Positions 29,175 through 45,564 of a DNA stretch of 64,000 nt are shown here, piece by piece. A program made the position numbers and the translations under genes. Below the pieces are notes generated by a model that had not been told where the DNA came from, searched no databases, and saw only the letters and a list, made by a program, of their open reading frames with translations. Numbering within the stretch: the first letter of the stretch is position 1; each line of letters opens with the position of its first letter. Origin of the DNA: Thermophilibacter provencensis. Its GTDB lineage: Bacteria; Actinomycetota; Coriobacteriia; Coriobacteriales; Atopobiaceae. The stretch covers positions 248,001-312,000 of the forward strand of contig NZ_LT671417.1 in assembly GCF_900128445.1 (NCBI RefSeq), written 5' to 3'.

Positions 29175-30505
29175 TTTGGGATCGCTTTCGACTTCATGGA
29201 TTGCCCTGCGAAAGAATCCGGCCGCGTCGTGCCCTAACGATGGGCCTCCGATTCCTTCGGATTTCGACATGGGCGGCTGGGGTACGTTATCACCCCTGAC
29301 TCTTGATGCCCGCGGACGAACCGCATACGGGGCCGCATCCCACCCAATCGCGCATGTGACGTCGAGCCTCTTTCGCACCTCACCCCAGAGACTCGAGGCG
29401 CCCTATCCCTTCGACCCCACTCCTCCTCGTATCTTTCCGAACCTGTCCCTTTTGCTGATGAGCGCATTGCGGCGAAGTATCGTTAGGTGCTTGATGCACT
29501 TGTTCCTGCGACGATGCAAGCCGTTGACCTAATGCCAGCCCCGACCCGTTATCGGAGCGCGCTATCCCGCGGCAGCTCGCCAGGCCGTCATGCCCGTAGA
29601 CCATCGAGAAGTCGATAAGGGGGGCAGGGCATTTCGATTTAGTCCGAACCTAGACGCCATGAGCTGACGCTCGTATACCTCCTCGCAAGAACGTGACCCA
29701 CGAGGGGTTTGTCCGGTTTTGTGATTTGTCCGCCTCCGACATGTCAACCTCGCGGGCGGTTACCCCGCCGTAGCGTACTCCACCAGTCGGAGCCCCCACG
29801 AGCGCAACGACACGAGCTCATCCACGCAGAGACACCCGCGACGTACGCAGATAACGTTGTAACGCCCTCACCACAACGAGAACCGATTGGACGGACCACG
29901 GGACACCACGCGCGAGGCGGAGGTCGACGAGTTGCGCGACCTTCCCTCGGGGGAAGAGGGTTTTATAGACCGCTCAAAATCGGGGCGCCTCGATAAGCAT
30001 CGCATGACGCCACTCCGGTCGGTGCGCGACGAAGTTGAAATCACGCCACGCCCCAAGATCAGTGGAATCTCAATTACCCATTAGGGCTTCTTGGCAGAAA
30101 TATAAAGGCGTCCTGCATCACACGCGCGCAGAGACGATTGCCTCGACGTCGGCCTCAACGGCCGCGACTACTCAAAGGACATGCAGTAAGGCTGCCCCAC
30201 GGAGTAGCAGACAAGCAGAATATGGCTTACCCGCATGAGGACAACGGCGCCGGTGCCGGCGCGCTCGTACGGCCAGGTGGTCCGACTCCATCAATTAGCC
30301 GCTACGACAGGCCATCCCCTACAGCCAAGCCCCTGTCTTCGCGAGGTGAAAGACATAAGCGTCTCCCCAGAGAGTCGCCCAGCGACTCCCCCAGAGTCGG
30401 AGCAAACGGCATTGTAAGACGACGGGCAGATACAAAAAGAGCCGACCTTACGGACGGCTCAAACTGTGATGCAAGGAGTGCGAGGACCCTACGCAGAATG
30501 GCAAG
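29175..30505. other. Inter-operon spacer B, no gene recognised
   Basis: 1,331 bp between the leader of operon 2 and the 5S end of operon 3. It includes the operon 3 terminator at 30434-30460. A possible plus-strand hairpin with a T run lies near 29939-29965 (CCTTCCC...GGGGAAGAGGG, TTTT). ORFs are short, overlap randomly and lack motifs; no tRNA seen. No similarity to spacer A was noticed. Confidence 0.6.
30434..30460 (-). terminator. Rho-independent terminator of rRNA operon 3
   Basis: Minus-strand GAGCCG-TCCGTAAGGT-CGGCTC followed by TTTTT, about 80 bp after the 5S gene and outside the repeated unit. Equivalent clear terminators were not found for operons 1 and 2. Confidence 0.8.
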
Positions 30506-30539
30506 CCCCCCGCGCCGCCGCGACGCAAAATGCCCCTTG

Positions 30540-30659
30540 TTGGTCAGCGACGTCCTGCTCTCCCACGGACTACTCCGCAGTACCATCGGCGCTCGGGGGC
30601 TTAACTTCCGGGTTCGGAATGGGACCGGGTGTGCCTCCCCTGCCATGGTCGCTGACCAA
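30540..30659 (-). rRNA. rrf: 5S ribosomal RNA, copy 3
   Basis: Identical to copy 1; followed by the terminator at 30434-30460. Confidence 0.95.
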
Positions 30660-30759
30660 CAAGGGGCATTCTGCTGTCAGGGGCGGCTCCGCGCCGTGCC
30701 CTGGGGGCCGCACAGCGTGACGTCGGACGCCCTCTCGGGATCGCTCGGGCCTGATGAAG

Positions 30760-33695
<2,936 letters not shown>

Positions 33696-33923
33696 GATGG
33701 CTCGAACATACTTAAAGTCTCGCGGCGGCTGGCGCCGCCGCGTCTTCAGATGCGATCTTCTTTGAGGAAAATCTTTCGTCACGCTATGCAGCTCTCAAGG
33801 TACGGCGAGGGCGAGCCCTCGAGACCGGACACTGCGCGCCCCGGGGGGCGCGACGAAGGCATCAGCGGGACTGGCGGGGACGTCCGCCGTCATGTTGTTC
33901 TCTTCTAAAGAGGCGATTCTCCC

Positions 33924-35438
<1,515 letters not shown>

Positions 35439-35715
35439 AAGTGCCAGGCGGCTCGTGCCGCCGTGCGTTTCGGTTGGTGCGTCCGTCCCGTCCTAAGATC
35501 CCGCTGATCTCGGATTCGCTGAAATTGACGTCTCTGTGTGTCAGAGATTCGAATTTCGCTGGTCTGTCTTCGTCGATCTCTCGATCGCAGTATCCGGTTT
35601 TCAAGGTTCGCCGCGCTGGTCGGGGGCGCCTGCCCCGTCGCTGCGCGGGGATTAACTATACGCACCCGGCGGCCCCGCGGGGGCGGGAATCGCGAGGTTC
35701 ACGTTTCCTCCACAA
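35439..35715 (-). promoter_or_regulatory. rRNA operon leader 3
   Basis: Same 277-bp leader. It begins 20 bp after the stop of the phosphohexomutase gene (35735), leaving no room for a separate upstream promoter outside that gene. TATAGT candidate at 35655-35660. Confidence 0.6.
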
Positions 35716-35734
35716 TTTGAGGATGGACCCCGTC

Positions 35735-37120
35735 CTATATGCCTCGCCTCACGACGCTGCACGCTGCGGTGAGCAGCTCGTCTCTGTCCTGCTTCGTCGG
35801 CGCCTCCGCGTACACCCGAACCACGGAGCTCGTCCTCGAAGGGCGAACGAGCACCCAGGAGTCGTCGTCGAACTGCAGCCTCAGGCCGTCCGCATGAGAG
35901 ACCTCAACGGGACTTCTCCCTGCCAGCTCCCCGGGATTGAGCCCCGGAAGGACGTTTCTGAACGCCTGGGTCGACGCCGCGTCGAGCCTGAGGTCACGTC
36001 GCGCATAGCACATCGTCCCCACGGACCCCTCGAGCTCCTCGGCCATTGTCGACACAGACTTGCCCGAGCGCGCCACCATCTCAACGGCGAGCAGGGCAAC
36101 GAGCAGTCCGTCCCGCTCCCGCAGATGCGTGGGCACGCAGACGCCCCCGTACTCCTCGACCCCCATGATCACGTCAGCGTCGAGCACCTCTCTATAAATC
36201 CTCGAGAAGCCGACCGGCACCGACGTGATGCTGCAGCCGAGGCGCAGCGCCTCGCGCGCTATGCACGCCGAGCACGTGAGCGTCGTCACGACGCGCCCGT
36301 GAATCCCGTGACCCATCACGAGGTCGCCCAGCAGCATCGGAACCAGAACGCGTGCAGGGAGGAGCCGTCCTCGCTCGTCTATGACGGCAGCGCGGTCGGC
36401 ATCTCCGTCGAGGGCGATGCCCATGTCGGCCCCCTGCGCCACAACGGCCTGCTCGCACGCATCAACCCACGGCTCTACCGGGTCGGGGTGAATGCCCCCG
36501 AAGTCCTCGCGCGGTTCGACATGCATCTCCACCACATCGCACCCAAGGTCTCTCAGCAGGCGCGCGAGGTGCGTGGTGCCCGACCCATACATGGCGTCAA
36601 CGACCACGCGCGGGGCCCGCCGCGCGATGGCGCCACCATCCACGACCGAGGCGAGGTCCTTCAGGTAGGGTCCAACGAGGTCGCACTCCTCGAACGCGCC
36701 GCGCGACTCCGGAGGGGCAAGCGATATTGCCTGTTCGACCTCGTCGAGAAAGCGCCTTGAGACCGGCCCCCCGTCCGCCCCGCGAACAAGAAGCCCGCCG
36801 TACTCGCACGAGAGCTCGCTCGCCGTGAGCATGATCGCGCCGCACGCCTGCTCGTCGCGCGCGCAGCTCCAGCCCACCGTCGCCGTGGGGCACGCAACGT
36901 CCGACACGCGCACGACGAGGCCATACGAGGAGAGGATCCCCGCCGCGAGCCGTGCGAGCTCGCGCGACTCGTGGCGGGTGTCAAAGCCCACATATACGAC
37001 CGTCCCCGGCGCGGCGTCCGACCAGACGAGCCCAAGACCGTCCGCAACGCGAGCGACGCCCTCGGCGTCGAACCCGTCCTCGTAGCGCGCCCTCCAGCCG
37101 TCGCTCCCGAAGCGGATGAT
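35735..37120 (-). CDS. Phosphohexomutase (phosphoglucomutase/phosphomannomutase family), probable AUC start
   Basis: 461 aa if read from ATC at 37120. The family interconverts hexose 1- and 6-phosphates through a phosphoserine. Seen in order: IRFGSDGWRARYEDGF, the phosphoserine region MLTASELS (family form TASHNP, so Ser is kept but His-Asn-Pro is lost), the metal loop ALDGDADRAAV, the sugar loop VEEYGGV (usual form EESGG), and the phosphate loop RPSRTSSVVRVYAEA. The start is odd: a perfect AGGAGG at 37127-37132 lies 6 nt before ATC ATC CGC where homologues have Met-Ile-Arg; in-frame TTG codons at 37162 and 37138 are badly spaced. The AGGAGG overlaps the galU stop, so the two genes are coupled. 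GalU and this enzyme together would supply UDP-glucose. Confidence 0.85.
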   Translation of the reverse strand: MIRFGSDGWRARYEDGFDAEGVARVADGLGLVWSDAAPGTVVYVGFDTRHESRELARLAAGILSSYGLVVRVSDVACPTATVGWSCARDEQACGAIMLTASELSCEYGGLLVRGADGGPVSRRFLDEVEQAISLAPPESRGAFEECDLVGPYLKDLASVVDGGAIARRAPRVVVDAMYGSGTTHLARLLRDLGCDVVEMHVEPREDFGGIHPDPVEPWVDACEQAVVAQGADMGIALDGDADRAAVIDERGRLLPARVLVPMLLGDLVMGHGIHGRVVTTLTCSACIAREALRLGCSITSVPVGFSRIYREVLDADVIMGVEEYGGVCVPTHLRERDGLLVALLAVEMVARSGKSVSTMAEELEGSVGTMCYARRDLRLDAASTQAFRNVLPGLNPGELAGRSPVEVSHADGLRLQFDDDSWVLVRPSRTSSVVRVYAEAPTKQDRDELLTAACSVVRRGI

Positions 37121-37130
37121 GTCGCCCCTC

Positions 37131-38036
37131 CTATCCAAGAACCGCCGTGCCCTTCTCGCCAAACTCCTCGCGGAACGCCTCGCTGAAGGAGGGGTCCTCG
37201 AGGGCCATGCGGGCGTTCGTGGCTGCCCAGGCGGCCGGGGTGCCGGTATCGCAGCCCTCTGCGGGGTCGACGACGAGCGCGTACATCTCCTCCTCGGCGA
37301 GCAGGCGCTCCATGGCGTCGGTCAGCTGAATCTCATTGCCGGCTCCGGGGCCCTGCGTCGCAAGCAGCTCCATGATGCGCGGGGAAAGCAGGTAGCGGCC
37401 CACGATGAAGAGGTGCGAGGGGGCGTACTCCGGGCGGGGCTTCTCGACGAGCCCCGTGACCTTCCAGACCGCGCCCTCCTGCTCGCCCTCGGCCTCGGTG
37501 CCCGGGAGGCACCCCACGCACTCGCCCGCGATGATTCCGTAGCGGCTCACCTGGTCTGCGGGCACGGGCGCGACGGCAATGACCGAGGCGCCGCCGTGCT
37601 CGCGGGAGACCTCGGCCATGCGGACGCACATCTGGCGGTCGGGAACGAAGTAGTCGCCGAGAAGGACGAAGAACGGGTCGCGGTCGATCTCGTCGGCAGC
37701 TTGGAGGACGGCGTGGCCAAGGCCGCGGGCCTCGTCCTGATAGACGAACGAAACGGGAAGCGTCGAGGCCTCGTGGACGCGGGCGGCCTCTGCGGTCTTG
37801 CCACGCTTGCGCAGCGTTGACTCGAAGGCGTGGTCAACGGAGAAGTAGGACTCGATCTGCGGCTTCTCGTGAGAGTTGACGATGACCACGCCGTCGACGC
37901 CCTCCGGCTCGAGGGCCTCCTCGACCACGTACTGGATGACGGGCTTATCGAGCACGGGGAGGAGCTCCTTGGGAGTGCACTTGGTCGCGGGGAGGAAGCG
38001 CGTCCCGAGACCGGCGGCGGGGATGATTGCCTTCAT
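37131..38036 (-). CDS. galU: UTP-glucose-1-phosphate uridylyltransferase
   Basis: 301 aa from ATG 38036. GalU makes UDP-glucose from glucose 1-phosphate and UTP, for cell-surface glycans. The nucleotide-binding start AIIPAAGLGTRFLPATK and KELLPVLDKPVIQYVVEEA are diagnostic, as are VYQDEARGLGHAVL and GLVEKPRPEYAPSHLFIVGR. Length is normal. The downstream phosphohexomutase, which can supply glucose 1-phosphate, is coupled to it (its ribosome binding site overlaps the galU stop). A -10-like TATGTT lies about 50 bp upstream with a poor -35. Confidence 0.95.
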   Translation of the reverse strand: MKAIIPAAGLGTRFLPATKCTPKELLPVLDKPVIQYVVEEALEPEGVDGVVIVNSHEKPQIESYFSVDHAFESTLRKRGKTAEAARVHEASTLPVSFVYQDEARGLGHAVLQAADEIDRDPFFVLLGDYFVPDRQMCVRMAEVSREHGGASVIAVAPVPADQVSRYGIIAGECVGCLPGTEAEGEQEGAVWKVTGLVEKPRPEYAPSHLFIVGRYLLSPRIMELLATQGPGAGNEIQLTDAMERLLAEEEMYALVVDPAEGCDTGTPAAWAATNARMALEDPSFSEAFREEFGEKGTAVLG

Positions 38037-38150
38037 GGGGTTTCCCTTCGGTAGGTTCGTTGCGGCGCCGCCCGACCCAGTCCGGCGGCACAAGAAACAT
38101 ACCCCATCGGGCCGCTGACGGAACGCCCTTCTCTGCAAGCGGGCGAAGAA

Positions 38151-38177
38151 GCGCGCCCTCCGCAGAGGAGGGCGCGC
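38151..38177 (-). terminator. Hairpin after the DtxR-family gene
   Basis: Stem GCGCGCCCTC / GAGGGCGCGC with a 7-base loop, followed on the minus strand by TTCTTCG. The T tract is weak, but position (about 40 bp after the stop) fits the end of the atp-murA-regulator transcript. Confidence 0.55.
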
Positions 38178-38218
38178 AAGCCACACAGTGAGTTCACATG
38201 TCTGGAGATGCCGTGCAG

Positions 38219-38644
38219 TTAGCTTGGGACGTCGATGCCCTGTCGCTCAAGATAGGAGATGAGCCGCTCCATCGTGTCCTCGGACAGGACGTGCTCCATG
38301 AGGCACGCCTCCTGGTCGGCGACCTCCGGCTCGACGCCGAGGTCCGACTCGAGAAACGTCCTGAGCGCCCGATGCGCCCGCCACACGACGGCGGCGTAGC
38401 GGCGGCCCTTCTCGGTCAGCGTCACGCGACCGTAGCGGTTCTGCGCGACCATGTCGGTCTCCTTGAGCATGGAGAGCGCCTTGTTCACGCTCGCCTTGGA
38501 GACTCCCAGCTGCTCGGCAACGTCCACGGAGCGGACGGAGCCGTCCGCAGAGCCCCCCTCGGTGGACAGGCGGTAGATCGCCTCAAGATAGTCCTCCCCC
38601 GCGCGGGTGAGGGCGTGGTCGCCCTGGACGCCGTTGTTAATCAT
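38219..38644 (-). CDS. DtxR/MntR-family metal-dependent transcriptional regulator
   Basis: 141 aa from ATG 38644, preceded by GGGAG; an ATG 12 bp earlier lacks spacing. The N-terminal winged helix is clear: EDYLEAIYRLS, then VRSVDVAEQLGVSKASVNKALSMLKETDMV (the helix-turn-helix) and the wing YGRVTLTEKGR. The dimerisation/metal domain follows with EACLMEHVLSEDTMERLISYL, which holds His and Glu residues expected for Mn(II) or Fe(II) binding. Family members repress metal uptake genes when the metal is abundant. No metal transporter is adjacent; it lies 32 bp after murA and may be the last gene of that transcript. Confidence 0.9.
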   Translation of the reverse strand: MINNGVQGDHALTRAGEDYLEAIYRLSTEGGSADGSVRSVDVAEQLGVSKASVNKALSMLKETDMVAQNRYGRVTLTEKGRRYAAVVWRAHRALRTFLESDLGVEPEVADQEACLMEHVLSEDTMERLISYLERQGIDVPS

Positions 38645-38676
38645 GTGGTCTCCCATTTCCTACGTAGCTGCGGGGC

Positions 38677-39957
38677 CTAGAGGTCGTCGTCCTCGCACTC
38701 GATGCTCGTGCGCCGCACGCGCGCGCCCAGCGATGCGAGCTTCTCGACAAAGCCCTCGTACCCGCGGTCGATATGATGGATGCCCGAGACGGTGGTGATG
38801 CCGTCGGCCACGAGGCCAGCCATGACCAGAGCCGCTCCTCCGCGCAGGTCGGGGGACTTCACCTGCGCCCCGGAGAACCCGTCGACGCCATGGACAATCG
38901 CATGATGGCCCTCGATCGTGATGTTCGCGCCCATGCGAGAGAGCTCGCTCGCAAGCATGAAGCGGTTCTCGAAGACGTTCTCCGTGATGATGCAGCTCCC
39001 CTTGGCAAGGGCGAGCAGGCACATGGTCTGCGCCTGCATGTCCGTGGGAAACCCGGGGAAGGGAAGCGTCTGGATGTCGGTCGGAACGAGCGGGCGCTCG
39101 CGCCAGGCGGTGCAGACGCGCTCGCCGCACTCAATCCTCACGCCCATCTGCTCGTACTTTCTGAGGACGAGCCCGAGGTGCTTGGGCTCAAACCCGCGAA
39201 CGGTCACGGGATCGCCGGTGAGGGCGCCGATGGCCAGGAAGGTCCCGGCCTCGATGCGGTCGCCCACGACCTTGTGCGTGACCGGGCGGAGCTCGGAGAC
39301 CCCCTCGATTTCGATGACGGGAGAGCCGGCACCGCTGATCTTGGCACCCATCTCGTTCAGCAGGTTGGCGAGGTCAACGATCTCAGGCTCGCGAGCCGCA
39401 TTGTCGATGGTGGTGACGCCCTCGGCGAAGACCGACGCCATCATGAGGTTCTCGGTGGCACCGACGCTCGCAAAGGAGAGCGTGACGGTCTCGCCCTTGA
39501 GGCCGTGCGGGGCGCTCGCGTGGATGTTGCCGTGATCGACCTTGAACTCGACCCCGAGCGCCTCGAGGCCGAGGATGTGCATGTCGATCTTGCGCGCGCC
39601 GATGTTGCAGCCGCCCGGCATGGCGACGACCGCCTTGCCAAAGCGGGAGAGCAGCGGCCCTAGGACGGCAGTCGAGGCTCGCATTTGGGCAACGAGGTGG
39701 TAGGGCGTCTCCCACGAGTCGACGGTCGAGGTGTCGATCTTGAGCTCGTGCTCGTTAACGACCTCAATCGTGGCGCCGATGTTCTTGAGCACCTTCCCCA
39801 TGACGTGGACGTCTGCGATGTTGGGGACATTGGTGAGCGTGGTCACGCCGGGCGCCATGATGGTCGCGGCCATGAGCTTGAGGGCCGAGTTCTTGGCCCC
39901 CTCGACGCGCACCTCGCCCGTGACGCGATGCCCACCCTCAATCTGAATGACGTCCAT
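38677..39957 (-). CDS. murA: UDP-N-acetylglucosamine 1-carboxyvinyltransferase
   Basis: 426 aa. MurA transfers enolpyruvate from PEP to UDP-GlcNAc, the first committed step of peptidoglycan synthesis in the cytosol. The N-terminal VEGAKNSALKLMAATI holds the conserved Lys/Asn, and the catalytic Cys is in MPGGCNIGARKIDMH (the residue attacked by fosfomycin). The two inside-out alpha/beta domains have normal length. It follows atpC by 12 bp on the same strand, an arrangement common in Actinobacteria, and is probably co-transcribed with the ATP synthase genes. Confidence 0.96.
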   Translation of the reverse strand: MDVIQIEGGHRVTGEVRVEGAKNSALKLMAATIMAPGVTTLTNVPNIADVHVMGKVLKNIGATIEVVNEHELKIDTSTVDSWETPYHLVAQMRASTAVLGPLLSRFGKAVVAMPGGCNIGARKIDMHILGLEALGVEFKVDHGNIHASAPHGLKGETVTLSFASVGATENLMMASVFAEGVTTIDNAAREPEIVDLANLLNEMGAKISGAGSPVIEIEGVSELRPVTHKVVGDRIEAGTFLAIGALTGDPVTVRGFEPKHLGLVLRKYEQMGVRIECGERVCTAWRERPLVPTDIQTLPFPGFPTDMQAQTMCLLALAKGSCIITENVFENRFMLASELSRMGANITIEGHHAIVHGVDGFSGAQVKSPDLRGGAALVMAGLVADGITTVSGIHHIDRGYEGFVEKLASLGARVRRTSIECEDDDL

Positions 39958-39969
39958 GAGGCCTCCGTG

Positions 39970-40404
39970 CTAGCGCTGGCCCGAAGCCGAGCCCTTGGTG
40001 ACTTGCTTGAGCAAAAGGTTACACCACCGGACCTTGCTCTCGTAGTAGGCGCGGCGGTGATCGCCCTCCTCAACCTGGTCGAGATGCTCGAGGGCCAGCT
40101 CGCGCGTCTCGCGAACCTTGTCCGCGTCGATGTCGTCGACGCGGCGGGCGTGGTCGGCGAGGATGATGACGCCGTCGTTGTCTATCTCGGCGTATCCTCC
40201 GGAGACCACGACGTCATACTCGTGTCCGCCGTCGCGCTGAAGGGAGGTGATGCGCACGACGCCGTCGCCAAGCGCGACGATCTCCGCCGCATGTCCCGGC
40301 CAGACGCCAAGCTCGCCGGCGTAGGTGACGAGGATGAGGTGGTCGACGGGCCCATCAAACATGAGCCCGTCGGGCCGCACGAACTGGCAGTTGAGCTCAG
40401 CCAT
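39970..40404 (-). CDS. atpC: ATP synthase F1 epsilon subunit
   Basis: 144 aa. The N-terminal beta-sandwich has the typical LNCQFVRPDGLMFDGPVDHL, GELGVWPGHAAEIVALGDG and VVVSGGYAEIDNDGVIILAD. The C-terminal part is a two-helix segment. Epsilon belongs to the central stalk and can inhibit ATP hydrolysis. It ends the F1 gene order and lies 9 bp after atpD. Confidence 0.95.
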   Translation of the reverse strand: MAELNCQFVRPDGLMFDGPVDHLILVTYAGELGVWPGHAAEIVALGDGVVRITSLQRDGGHEYDVVVSGGYAEIDNDGVIILADHARRVDDIDADKVRETRELALEHLDQVEEGDHRRAYYESKVRWCNLLLKQVTKGSASGQR

Positions 40405-40413
40405 CTCGCTCCC

Positions 40414-42806
<2,393 letters not shown>

Positions 42807-42812
42807 CGGGCA

Positions 42813-44462
42813 TTACTCCTGACCGAGCGAGGGCGCGCCGGCGTGGTCGACCGTCGGCTCGGCGTTCTTCTCGACGTCCTCGCGCACCTTGTTGGGGTGC
42901 TCCTTGAGAAACTCCGCCTTGAAGTGGGCGATGTGCGTGCGCAGGCGGTGCTGCTGGTCCTCGCCGATCTTGCCCTCGAGCAGCGAGTCGCGCAGGCGCG
43001 GGTGGCGCTCGGCCATGTAGCGGGCGAGCCCGTCGCGGAACAGGTTCACGTTGCCGAGGTCGATGTCGTCGAGGAAGTCCTCCTTGGCGGCAAAGATGGC
43101 GATGATCTGGTCGCGCACGTCAAGCGCCGAGTAGCGCTGCTGCTTGAGCAGCTCCATCATGTGGGCGCCGTGGTTGAGCTGGTACTGCGTCGTGGCGTCG
43201 AGGTCGGATCCGAACTGCGAGAACGCCTGCTTCTCGCGGTAGGCCGCCAGGTCCAGACGCAGCGTGCCCACGACCTGCTTCATGGCCTTGACCTGCGCGT
43301 CGCCACCGACGCGGGACACCGAGATGCCCACATCGACCGCAGGGCGCTGACCCTGGAAGAAGAGGTTGGACTGCAGGTAGATCTGGCCGTCCGTGATGGA
43401 GATCACGTTCGTGGGGATGTAGGCGGAGACGTCGCCCTCCTGCGTCTCGATGATCGGGAGCGCCGTGAGCGAGCCGCCGCCGTTGGCGTCGGAGAGCTTG
43501 CAGGCGCGCTCGAGCAGGCGCGAGTGCAGGTAGAAGATGTCGCCGGGGTAGGCCTCGCGTCCGGGCGGACGGTGCAGCGTCAGCGACATCTGACGGTAGG
43601 CCACCGCCTGCTTGGAGAGGTCGTCGTAGACCACGAGGACGTGTCCGCCGGGGTGCTCGGCGTCCGCGGGGTTGCCGTGCTCGTCGTTGTACATGAAGTA
43701 CTCGCCGATGGCGGCGCCCGCCATGGGGGCGATGTACTGCATCGGGGCGGAGTCGGCGGCCGTGGCAGCAACGATGACCGTCTTGTCGAGGACGCCGCGC
43801 TGCGAGAGGGACTCGCGGATCGTGGCGACCGTGGAGGCCTTCTGGCCGATGGCCACGTAGATGCAGATCATGTCGGTGGTGCGCTGGTTGACGATGGCGT
43901 CGATGGCGATGGCCGTCTTGCCCGTCTTGCGGTCGCCGATGATGAGCTCGCGCTGGCCGCGGCCGATGGGCACCATCGCGTCGACGGCGAGAAGCCCGGT
44001 CTGGACGGGCTCGCACACGGGCTGGCGCTCCATGATGCCAGGGGCCTTGAACTCGATGGGGCGACGATGCGTGGTGCTGATGGGGCCGAGGCCGTCGATC
44101 GGCTGGCCGAGCGGGTTCACCACGCGGCCGAGCATCGCGTGCCCGACCGGGATGTCCATGACGCGGCCAGTGGTGCGGCACTCGTCGCCCTCCTTGATGT
44201 CCTCGACATCGCCAAAGAGGACGGCGCCGACCTCGTCGCGGTCGAGGTTCTGGGCGAGGCCGAAGACGTCGCGCCCGGTGAGAGAGCTCGTGAACTGGAG
44301 AAGCTCACCGGCCATGGCGGTCTTGAGACCCGAGACATGCGCGATGCCGTCTCCGACCTCGGTCACGACGGAGGCCTCCTGGCGGTCGACCGTGGCGCTG
44401 ATGGAAGCGAGCTCCCTGCGGAGGGTGTCCATGATCTTCTGCGAGCTGATGGAGTCCGTCAC
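42813..44462 (-). CDS. atpA: ATP synthase F1 alpha subunit
   Basis: 549 aa. Regulatory nucleotide-binding subunit with P-loop [15 protein letters not shown], the [12 protein letters not shown]-terminal motif and the signature [18 protein letters not shown] charged C-terminal extension ([20 protein letters not shown]) goes beyond the common end. Its start overlaps the atpH stop by 4 bp (ATGA). Confidence 0.97.
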   Translation of the reverse strand: MTDSISSQKIMDTLRRELASISATVDRQEASVVTEVGDGIAHVSGLKTAMAGELLQFTSSLTGRDVFGLAQNLDRDEVGAVLFGDVEDIKEGDECRTTGRVMDIPVGHAMLGRVVNPLGQPIDGLGPISTTHRRPIEFKAPGIMERQPVCEPVQTGLLAVDAMVPIGRGQRELIIGDRKTGKTAIAIDAIVNQRTTDMICIYVAIGQKASTVATIRESLSQRGVLDKTVIVAATAADSAPMQYIAPMAGAAIGEYFMYNDEHGNPADAEHPGGHVLVVYDDLSKQAVAYRQMSLTLHRPPGREAYPGDIFYLHSRLLERACKLSDANGGGSLTALPIIETQEGDVSAYIPTNVISITDGQIYLQSNLFFQGQRPAVDVGISVSRVGGDAQVKAMKQVVGTLRLDLAAYREKQAFSQFGSDLDATTQYQLNHGAHMMELLKQQRYSALDVRDQIIAIFAAKEDFLDDIDLGNVNLFRDGLARYMAERHPRLRDSLLEGKIGEDQQHRLRTHIAHFKAEFLKEHPNKVREDVEKNAEPTVDHAGAPSLGQE

Positions 44463-44932
44463 TTCTCCTCACCTCCAATGAACGAAGAGGAAAGCGTCTT
44501 TCTGATGTTTGCGAGCTGGGCGCGGACCGAGGCATCGTAGCGCTTGCCGCGCACCTCGAGCATGATGCCGCCGATGATGGCGGGGTCCACGCGCTCGACG
44601 AGGTAGATCGGGGCGTCGAGGTCATGCTCGGCCTTCTCGCGCACCTTGGCGCGGAGCGCCTCGTCCATGGGGACGGCGGTGGTGACCGTCACCGAGACCG
44701 TCCGGTCCTCGGCGTCGAGCAGCTCCTTGTACTGCTTGGCCACCTCCGCCACGAGGTCGAGGTCGTCCTCTCGCTGCATCGCGGCAAGGGTCTCCAGAAC
44801 CTCGGGGGAGAACTTCTTGGCATGCTGCCACTGGACGAGGTCCGCGTTTGCGCGACCCTCCGAGCGGGCCGCCTCGATGAGGGCCCGGGTGTATGCCTCG
44901 ACCCTGTCGGCGTCGGAGCGCTTAGTTGCCAT
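44459..44932 (-). CDS. atpH: ATP synthase F1 delta subunit
   Basis: 157 aa from ATG 44932, which lies inside the end of atpF (11-bp overlap). The N-terminal helical bundle is rather divergent ([19 protein letters not shown]). The C-terminal part has the family features [24 protein letters not shown] and [26 protein letters not shown]. Delta links the F1 head to the b-subunit stator. It is shorter than the usual ~175-180 aa. Confidence 0.92.
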   Translation of the reverse strand: MATKRSDADRVEAYTRALIEAARSEGRANADLVQWQHAKKFSPEVLETLAAMQREDDLDLVAEVAKQYKELLDAEDRTVSVTVTTAVPMDEALRAKVREKAEHDLDAPIYLVERVDPAIIGGIMLEVRGKRYDASVRAQLANIRKTLSSSFIGGEEK

Positions 44933-45533
44933 TTGAGGTGCCCACTTCCGCGAGGTACTTCTCAGCAAGGCGACGCTGCTGCTCCTCGGTGAGGTCGTTG
45001 CCGATGATCTTGCTCGCGATCTCCACGGAGAGGTCCACCACGGAACCGGAGAGCTCGATCATGGCCTTGTGACGCTCGGAGCTCACGGCGCCATGCGCCT
45101 TGGCGATGATGTCAACGGCCTCCTTCTGGGCCTTGGCGAGGATGCGCGAGCGCTCCTCCTCGGCCTCCCTCTTCGCCTTGGCGACGATGGCCTCGGCCTC
45201 GCGGTGCGCCTCGACGATCTTCTCGTCATAGGCACGGGCCTGCTCGGCGGCCTCGACCTTGGAGCGCTCGGCGGCGTCGAGGTCGGACTGGATCTTCTCC
45301 TGGCGCTTCTCCATCATCTGGAGCACCTGCGGCCAGACGAGCTTGGCAAGGACGGCCCAGATGATGAGGAAGGCGATGAGGGCCGGGACGAACTCGGCCA
45401 CCTTGGGAATGAGGATGTCGGCGCCGACCGCGGACTCCTCTGCGAGCGCCACCGTCGGCATCGCCATCAGCGCGAGGGAGATGCCCCCGGAGAAGGCCGC
45501 TGCCGAGGCGGCTCTGTGTGCGGTGTTCTTCAT
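44922..45533 (-). CDS. atpF: ATP synthase Fo b subunit with an N-terminal signal-like segment
   Basis: 203 aa from ATG 45533. The protein begins with a signal-peptide-like stretch (SAAAFSGGISLALMAMPTVALA, with a cleavable-looking VALAEE), followed by a second hydrophobic helix (FVPALIAFLIIWAVLAKLVWP) and a long charged coiled coil rich in EKRQEKI, AEEERSRILAKAQKEA, ending DLTEEQQRRLAEKYL. The second helix and coiled coil are the standard b-subunit stator. The extra N-terminal segment lengthens the protein by about 35 residues over the common form. The gene lies between atpE and atpH. Confidence 0.93.
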   Translation of the reverse strand: MKNTAHRAASAAAFSGGISLALMAMPTVALAEESAVGADILIPKVAEFVPALIAFLIIWAVLAKLVWPQVLQMMEKRQEKIQSDLDAAERSKVEAAEQARAYDEKIVEAHREAEAIVAKAKREAEEERSRILAKAQKEAVDIIAKAHGAVSSERHKAMIELSGSVVDLSVEIASKIIGNDLTEEQQRRLAEKYLAEVGTSNGN

Positions 45534-45564
45534 GCGTGCCTCCAACTCGCTCGTGCGACAGCCC

